A stretch of 27,060 nucleotides of DNA from CAYRGQ01 sp964444885 (GTDB lineage: Bacteria; Bacteroidota; Bacteroidia; Sphingobacteriales; Sphingobacteriaceae): the NCBI GenBank assembly GCA_964444885.1, contig CAYUIZ010000030.1, positions 1 through 27,060 on the forward strand. The letters are read 5' to 3'. This document shows positions 22,862 to 27,060 of this stretch, piece after piece. The notes under the pieces are model-generated. The model saw only the letters and a program-made list of their open reading frames with translations, did no database searches and had not been told where the DNA came from. The translations under genes were made by a program, and so were the position numbers. Within the stretch, counting starts at the first letter, position 1. Every line of letters begins with the position of its first letter.

Positions 22862-25378
22862 CTAATTGGGCTTAGCCAGCAAATTTACAAATAATCTGTA
22901 TGCGCCCGGCACCCCGGCGGGCAATTGCCGGAAAAAAGACAGGGATGTATAAACAAAGTTACCTTGGCCATGCTTGGCTACCAACAGCGAGCCTGATAAA
23001 GGCGATTCATTCGTGTCGTTCATCGACAGCGGCCGTTCATATCGTTTGTCTGCGTCCGCTACGAAGTACAAGCCCCGCTCCTGCACCCAGCCTTCAAAAT
23101 CCGCCTGGGTAATTGCGTTGGGGTAATTGAGCACGCGACTATCCGGTTGCACCAACCGTACCGGTGCATCCTCCTCAGTAACCCGGCCGCGCGAAAGCGT
23201 CAGCGGGTAAGGCCCTAACTCATCGACGACCAAGCCACCGTTGACGTTGTACTGCACAACCAGCGTACCGCCCTGCGCGACATAATCCATCAGCATGGGC
23301 TGGAACCGGCGCATATTCGGGTTGACATTGTACAGCCTAACGCCCGTCACGATGGCGTCATACTGACGGAGTACGCTTGGCTGGATGTCCGATTCAGCGA
23401 GGATGTCGACCGACAGGCCGATCTCCCGCAAGGACTGGGCAACGAGATCGCCAGCCCCTGCAATGTAACCGATGCGCCGAGCCGAAATGCCTGTCTCAAT
23501 GCGGTGCAATGTCGCTTGTGCCTGCGGAAACCACGTAATGGGCGATATATGCTCGTAAGTGATCTGCCGAATACCTTGGGCGGGCTCCTCACCATGGTCC
23601 GTATCGAACACGATACGCAATGCGTCACCGGGCTGTGCCACGCCGGGGCGTACCGTCACTTGGCGAACGATTTCACTACCCGACCGTTCGAAAACAAGAT
23701 CAAATTCCGTCGCATCGGCTTCCCATCCGGCGGGCAATTCAACACGGGCGCGCGTCTGCACCGCCTGCGATGTATGATTGACTAACGATAAGGCTACGGT
23801 CTTCGGCTCGTCGCCGTTGAAAACCACCGATCGGGTGCTGAGCGTCGCGGTTACAGGCGGCACAATGGCCAATGGCTCGTACACCTCGCCGCGCACGGGA
23901 TCCGTATATTTATGCCACACAGAACGGTCGAAGGAGATCGGCTTGCCATGGATGGCCAGCGTAATGCTGGTTTGGGGCGTATGACGGTTCTCCGCATGGC
24001 TGATATCGAGCAGATCATCCACCGCATAAGCGCCTAGCGTGCCGGAACGCGCCAGCCAGTACGGCTGTGTCGTACGCGTGGGCCGCAGGGTAATCTGCTC
24101 GTCTACGACCTGGTTGAACGGCAGCGTACGCGCGTTGGAAAATTCGCTTGTCCCGTCGGGGCTGCCGATGTGCTGCAGCACCACCTCCACACCGGGCCGA
24201 CGTACGATAAACGATGTGGATACGGCCAGCTCCTCACCCGCTGCAAACTGCGGCCGTCCGGCGTAGCTCTCAAACCAAATACCGCCACAGGCCAAAATCA
24301 AGCCCTTGATTTCCTTCGCTTTCTGCTCGCGCCAATAGCTATCCTCCACCGCCTCAACGGCGTCCAGCAACTGAATTAAGCCCGGTACAGACCGTTCGGG
24401 CTGCAGAAAATCAAAATCCGCACGCAACCGCTCCACCAGCACCTGGATAGATGCGCCACCCGCTACCCGGCTCCACGAGGCATCAACGCCGTCCATTAAC
24501 GTGCGACTGGGCAAATCGCCGGCCAGCGCCTCAAATGTTTCGCTGGTCTCACCGCGTTGCCGCGCCGCGCCGAAACCCTGGCTTTTATGTTCCGAACGGC
24601 TTTCCGCCGCCACCTCGCCATAGGAGCGCCCCACGAGTGGATTAAAATCACCGATAGACAGCGTAAAGAGCTGATCTGCGTCCGCCGTGCTGCGGGCCCA
24701 CGGGGAGGTATTCCACAGCAGGCGCTTGGCCTGCCACACGGTGGTGTGCCGCAATTGTTCGGGGAAACGCGTCGGGTCGGCCGCAGCAGAAAATGCCTCG
24801 ATCGCCAGTTGCCCGGACGCTTGGTGGTGGCCGTGTCCGCCGCGCTCGTCGGGTGGAAATCGCGTGATGATGACGTCCGGCTTAAACTGCCGGATCACCC
24901 AAACCGCATCCGCGAGGGCTTGGTCGCGGTCCCAGATCCGCAGCGTTTCTTCCGCGGTCTTCGAGAAACCAAAGTCGTTGAGCCTGGAGAAATACTGTTC
25001 CCCGCCGTCTATTCGGCGCGCGGCAAGGAGTTCTTGTGTACGGATCAGGCCCAGTTCGGCCGCCTGTTCGGTGCCAATCAGGTTTTGGCCGCCGTCGCCC
25101 CGCGTCAGTGAGAGATAAGCCGTCCGGTATTGTTTTTCCTTGGCGAGCCACGCGATCAGCCGGGTATTTTCATCATCCGGGTGGGCCGCAAAATAGAGTA
25201 CCGATCCCAGCGTGCCCAACTTGTCAATCCCCAGCCGGATATCGGCCGAATTCATCGATGGCTGGGACTGCGCGCCGGCCGGGAGCGCCGATACCAAGCA
25301 CAAAACAACTACCAAGAAAGCCAATGGCTGGGAAAGGCAAAAGAGAACAGCAGAACGCCGCCAACGCAGATTCACCAT
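22862..25378 (-). CDS. Exported PIG-L family deacetylase, multidomain
   Basis: 838 aa. N-terminal signal peptide (LAFLVVVLCLVSALPAGAQ, cleavage after GAQ37). Residues ~55-270 are a PIG-L/LmbE zinc amidohydrolase: AAHPDDE (His66, Asp68/69) and GGHGHHQASG (His182-His185) provide the zinc site and base. Residues ~510-610 form an Ig-like NEW3-type sandwich (VALSLVNHTSQAVQTRARVELPAGWEAD region). Residues ~640-838 resemble a class I glutamine-amidotransferase/ThuA-like fold (RIGYIAGAGDLVAQSL, YDAIVTGVRLYN, GGTLVVQYN). PIG-L enzymes remove N-acetyl groups from sugars or related amides; here it would act in the periplasm. The unit continues into two small membrane proteins and a symporter, suggesting uptake of its product. 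Substrate unknown. Confidence 0.92.
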   Translation of the reverse strand: MVNLRWRRSAVLFCLSQPLAFLVVVLCLVSALPAGAQSQPSMNSADIRLGIDKLGTLGSVLYFAAHPDDENTRLIAWLAKEKQYRTAYLSLTRGDGGQNLIGTEQAAELGLIRTQELLAARRIDGGEQYFSRLNDFGFSKTAEETLRIWDRDQALADAVWVIRQFKPDVIITRFPPDERGGHGHHQASGQLAIEAFSAAADPTRFPEQLRHTTVWQAKRLLWNTSPWARSTADADQLFTLSIGDFNPLVGRSYGEVAAESRSEHKSQGFGAARQRGETSETFEALAGDLPSRTLMDGVDASWSRVAGGASIQVLVERLRADFDFLQPERSVPGLIQLLDAVEAVEDSYWREQKAKEIKGLILACGGIWFESYAGRPQFAAGEELAVSTSFIVRRPGVEVVLQHIGSPDGTSEFSNARTLPFNQVVDEQITLRPTRTTQPYWLARSGTLGAYAVDDLLDISHAENRHTPQTSITLAIHGKPISFDRSVWHKYTDPVRGEVYEPLAIVPPVTATLSTRSVVFNGDEPKTVALSLVNHTSQAVQTRARVELPAGWEADATEFDLVFERSGSEIVRQVTVRPGVAQPGDALRIVFDTDHGEEPAQGIRQITYEHISPITWFPQAQATLHRIETGISARRIGYIAGAGDLVAQSLREIGLSVDILAESDIQPSVLRQYDAIVTGVRLYNVNPNMRRFQPMLMDYVAQGGTLVVQYNVNGGLVVDELGPYPLTLSRGRVTEEDAPVRLVQPDSRVLNYPNAITQADFEGWVQERGLYFVADADKRYERPLSMNDTNESPLSGSLLVAKHGQGNFVYTSLSFFRQLPAGVPGAYRLFVNLLAKPN

Positions 25379-25393
25379 AATTTGATCGAAAAC

Positions 25394-25425
25394 AAAAGCC
25401 GTCTCGAAATTCGGGACGGCTTTTT
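25394..25425 (-). terminator. Rho-independent terminator in the leader of the PIG-L gene
   Basis: Near-perfect hairpin AAAAGCCGTC...GACGGCTTTT (arms extend to TCGAA/TTCGG with a wobble). On the minus strand it is followed by UUUUGUUUU, so it works in that direction; the plus strand also ends in T5. It lies 265 bp beyond the DUF6952 stop and only 15 bp before the PIG-L ATG. Confidence 0.8.
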
Positions 25426-25612
25426 GTAAATTAACAATTAAAAAATCATTTCTTTCTTAAAACCTGTTTTGCGCGCGGCCGTAATCGGGGCCAAATTACT
25501 TGTTTTAACCAATAAGAATTACTCGTGCATACATTAGCTTTAAGAAACTAACCTTTAACGCTAGTAAAGTTACGACAAAATAAAGGCAAAACCCGAGTGG
25601 CGGCAATATAAG

Positions 25613-25655
25613 TTTTCCACAAAAACACAGGTTATAAACACTTTTTTGTGGAGAA
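25613..25655. repeat. Inverted repeat with DnaA-box-like 9-mers
   Basis: TTTTCCACA (25613-25621, 8 of 9 to TTATCCACA), TTATAAACA (25632-25640, 7 of 9) and, on the minus strand, TTCTCCACA (25655-25647, 8 of 9). The outer two form a 13-pair inverted repeat with a 16-17-nt loop. There is no U-tract on either side, so a terminator is a weaker reading. Confidence 0.45.
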
Positions 25656-25690
25656 CACATCAGGATCCAACCCCCGCTGCGACTCGCGAA

Positions 25691-25951
25691 TTAGGAATCA
25701 ATCGAGCCCAATACCCGCTTCATGAAGGCGTTTAGCGCATCCTTTTGCGAAAGATTGTCTTCCTTCATCAGCTTATTGACTTCGATGGCGCCGTACATGT
25801 TCGAAATCAGCTCGCCGATTACATCCAGTTCCTCGTCCTTCAGGGAGGGTACCTCGGTAAGCGACTCGAGGGTTTCGATGGTTTCCAGCACAAAGTCCTG
25901 GTCGTTTTCGTCGATGAACCCGACGAGGTGTTTAATTATGGGTAACTTCAT
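25691..25951 (-). CDS. DUF6952 family protein
   Basis: 86 aa, acidic, all-helical, no signal peptide (MKLPIIKHLVGFIDENDQDF start, ending MKRVLGSIDS). I recognise it as the small family that follows thioredoxin in Bacteroidota; function unknown. Its ATG lies 20 nt inside the 3' end of the thioredoxin gene, so the two are translated from one mRNA and probably coupled. A role with thioredoxin or peroxiredoxin is suggested by context only. Confidence 0.85.
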   Translation of the reverse strand: MKLPIIKHLVGFIDENDQDFVLETIETLESLTEVPSLKDEELDVIGELISNMYGAIEVNKLMKEDNLSQKDALNAFMKRVLGSIDS

Positions 25952-26246
25952 TGATCAAATCGGTAAGGGCATCCATTTTATTGGTCTGGACTTGGTTGAC
26001 CAACTTTCCATTCTTAAACGTAGCAAACGTAGGCAGGTTGCTCACGTTAGCCAGTTGCCGCGATTGCGGAAACCGCTCAGCGTCGGCTACCACAAAAGAG
26101 ACATCCGTATTTTCTGCGGCCAGTTTTTTGAATTTTGGTTTCATGATCCGGCAGTTGCCACACCAGCCAGCAGCGTATTGAACTACGACCACGTCGTTTT
26201 CCTGGACAATGGCGTCCAGATTATCAGCTTCTAATTCTTGTAACAT
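25932..26246 (-). CDS. Thioredoxin-family protein with CGNC active site
   Basis: 104 aa from the ATG at 26246, which starts the protein at MLQELEADNLDAIV; the longer frame to 26369 crosses a GC-rich hairpin and adds a non-family N-terminus. Thioredoxin fold with the active site AGWCGNCRIMKPKF: the usual Pro between the cysteines is Asn. The cis-Pro loop NLPTFATFKNGKLV is present. Cytoplasmic, no signal. It lies between the peroxiredoxin gene (136 bp upstream) and DUF6952 (20-nt overlap) and is a plausible reductant for the peroxiredoxin. Confidence 0.93.
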   Translation of the reverse strand: MLQELEADNLDAIVQENDVVVVQYAAGWCGNCRIMKPKFKKLAAENTDVSFVVADAERFPQSRQLANVSNLPTFATFKNGKLVNQVQTNKMDALTDLINEVTHN

Positions 26247-26276
26247 AATGAATTTAAGGATTGAGCGGATAAGCGG

Positions 26277-26305
26277 GCAGCGCGGGCGTGATGCGCCCGC
26301 ACTGC
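26277..26305. repeat. GC-rich hairpin between peroxiredoxin and thioredoxin genes
   Basis: GCAG-c-GCGGGCG (loop TGATG-sized) CGCCCGC-a-CTGC: 7 inner and 4 outer base pairs with one mismatch. No U-tract on the minus strand, so it is more likely an mRNA-processing or stability element, or a partial terminator, than a full intrinsic terminator. Confidence 0.5.
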
Positions 26306-26382
26306 ATGGCTTAACCGGTGTATAAATAAGGTAACCAGACGGGACTGCGCCTTGGACGGCGCTGCCCAAACGATCCAGCTTT

Positions 26383-27027
26383 CTAGCTTAACGTCGCTTG
26401 GCTAGCCAAGTAGGAGGCTACGCCATCGCGGGTTGCGTTCATCGCATCCTTTCCCTCTTCCCAGTTGGCAGGGCACACCTCGCCAAACTTCTGCACGTGT
26501 GCGTACGCGTCGATCAAACGGAGGTATTCCTTAACGTTGCGGCCCAAAGGCAGGTCGTTGACGCTTTCGTGGAACACGCGCCCGTCCTCATCGATCAGAT
26601 ACGTAGCCCGGTAAGGGATGCTAGCGCCTTCAACGATATAACCAAATTCCGGATGCTCTTTTTCTTCGCTGTCCAGGATGCCGAGGATACGGGAAAGGTT
26701 GCGGTTAGTATCCGCCAAAATTGGATACTCAACGCCTTCGATACCGCCATTGTCCTTTGGCGTGTTCAGCCAAGCAAAGTGTACTTCGTTGGTGTCGCAC
26801 GACGCACCAATCACGATGGTGTTGCGCTTCTCCAACTCAGCCGCAGCCTCTTGGAAGGCGTGCAGCTCCGTAGGGCAGACGAAAGTAAAATCCTTCGGAT
26901 ACCAAAACAACAGGACTTTTTTGCCTTTCTTCGTGGCTTCTTCAAAAATATTGATAGACAGGTTGTCACCCATGTGGTCGATTGCATCTACAGCAATGTT
27001 TGGAAATTTTTTTCCAGTAAAACTCAT
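26383..27027 (-). CDS. 2-Cys peroxiredoxin (AhpC/Prx1 type)
   Basis: 214 aa. Thiol peroxidase that reduces H2O2 and organic hydroperoxides. Peroxidatic Cys lies in DFTFVCPTELHAF and resolving Cys in GEVCPANWEEGKD; the supporting Arg is in IPYRATYLID (position before the sheet) and the family's Pro and Thr are in FVCPTE. GGxG and YF motifs of over-oxidation-sensitive eukaryotic enzymes are not seen (NDLPLGRNVKEYLRLIDAYAHVQ instead). It heads a unit with the CGNC thioredoxin and DUF6952. The whole reading frame is inside the window; upstream sequence is cut off after 33 bp, where a TACATTTT box could be part of its promoter. Confidence 0.95.
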   Translation of the reverse strand: MSFTGKKFPNIAVDAIDHMGDNLSINIFEEATKKGKKVLLFWYPKDFTFVCPTELHAFQEAAAELEKRNTIVIGASCDTNEVHFAWLNTPKDNGGIEGVEYPILADTNRNLSRILGILDSEEKEHPEFGYIVEGASIPYRATYLIDEDGRVFHESVNDLPLGRNVKEYLRLIDAYAHVQKFGEVCPANWEEGKDAMNATRDGVASYLASQATLS

Positions 27028-27060
27028 AGTAATCCGCTTAAAAATGTAAATAACTGCTTT

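Larger units (their letters stand above)
25379..25690. other. 312-bp AT-rich intergenic region with terminator and DnaA-box-like repeats
   Basis: No gene seen. From left to right: a strong hairpin terminator (25394-25425), an AT-rich stretch (about 25426-25570) with a small GC-rich island (25471-25492), and an inverted repeat with three 9-mers close to the DnaA box consensus (25613-25655). Confidence 0.7.

Noticed and set aside
1..27060. tRNA or rRNA genes, CRISPR arrays, transposases, integrases
   Set aside because: No cloverleaf, rRNA segment, regularly spaced repeat or transposase-like protein was recognised in genes or gaps; intergenic space is small.

Overview
The window looks like a chromosomal segment from a member of the Bacteroidota, most likely a Sphingobacteriaceae-type organism (genus not determinable by eye). 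The reasons are the gene content (DUF4290 next to murA, a DUF3078 outer-membrane protein, a solitary HsdR_N-type protein divergent from holA, DUF6952 after a thioredoxin, a single-chain PLP/CBS-domain cystathionine beta-synthase, a short AMP nucleosidase), the promoters of TAnnTTTG type, weak Shine-Dalgarno sequences, and many lipoproteins with a Bacteroidota-style lipobox. Most genes are housekeeping and fairly GC-rich (about 57% in a hand-counted stretch of the helicase gene). The segment from about 1.8 to 3.8 kb is visibly AT-richer (about 33% GC in bases 1921-1980).

Layout. 1-726 (-): 3'-truncated lipoprotein with two META domains. 958-3785 (+): an accessory island. It holds a lipoprotein with a Gly/Ser linker and a C-terminal HExxH zincin-like domain, with an apparent 1-nt frameshift in its signal peptide, followed by three small unknown genes of which one is a lipoprotein and one is exported. 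4128-9328 (+): PcrA/UvrD helicase, DUF4290 protein, MurA, YceI-type lipoprotein. 9406-13745 (-): cystathionine beta-synthase, AMP nucleosidase, ClpX, ClpP. 13923-16047: a solitary PD-(D/E)XK/HsdR_N-type protein (-) divergent from holA (+), then an exported beta-barrel candidate (+). 16136-17758 (-): ABC-F ATPase with one degenerate ATP site. 18005-20787 (+): exported carboxypeptidase-regulatory-like protein, DUF3078 protein, lipoprotein amidase. 20784-25378 (-): PIG-L deacetylase, a 66-aa and a 41-aa membrane protein, and a sodium:solute symporter in one tight transcription unit. 25691-27027 (-): 2-Cys peroxiredoxin, CGNC thioredoxin, DUF6952.

The most interesting region is 0.78-3.8 kb. The zincin tip, the flexible linker, the composition break at that linker and the trailing small genes have the architecture of a polymorphic toxin with immunity candidates, here on a lipoprotein scaffold. 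Adding one A to the run at 976-981 joins a perfect lipoprotein signal peptide to the body of the protein, so the gene is either shifted off, recoded by slippage, or mis-sequenced. Secondary points are an Asp at the MurA active-site Cys position (predicting intrinsic fosfomycin tolerance), the asymmetric ABC-F protein, a cluster of DnaA-box-like 9-mers in the AT-rich gap at 25.6 kb, promoters that abut start codons, and an overlooked 41-aa membrane protein joined by an ATGA overlap to the symporter. No tRNA, rRNA, CRISPR array or insertion sequence was recognised.
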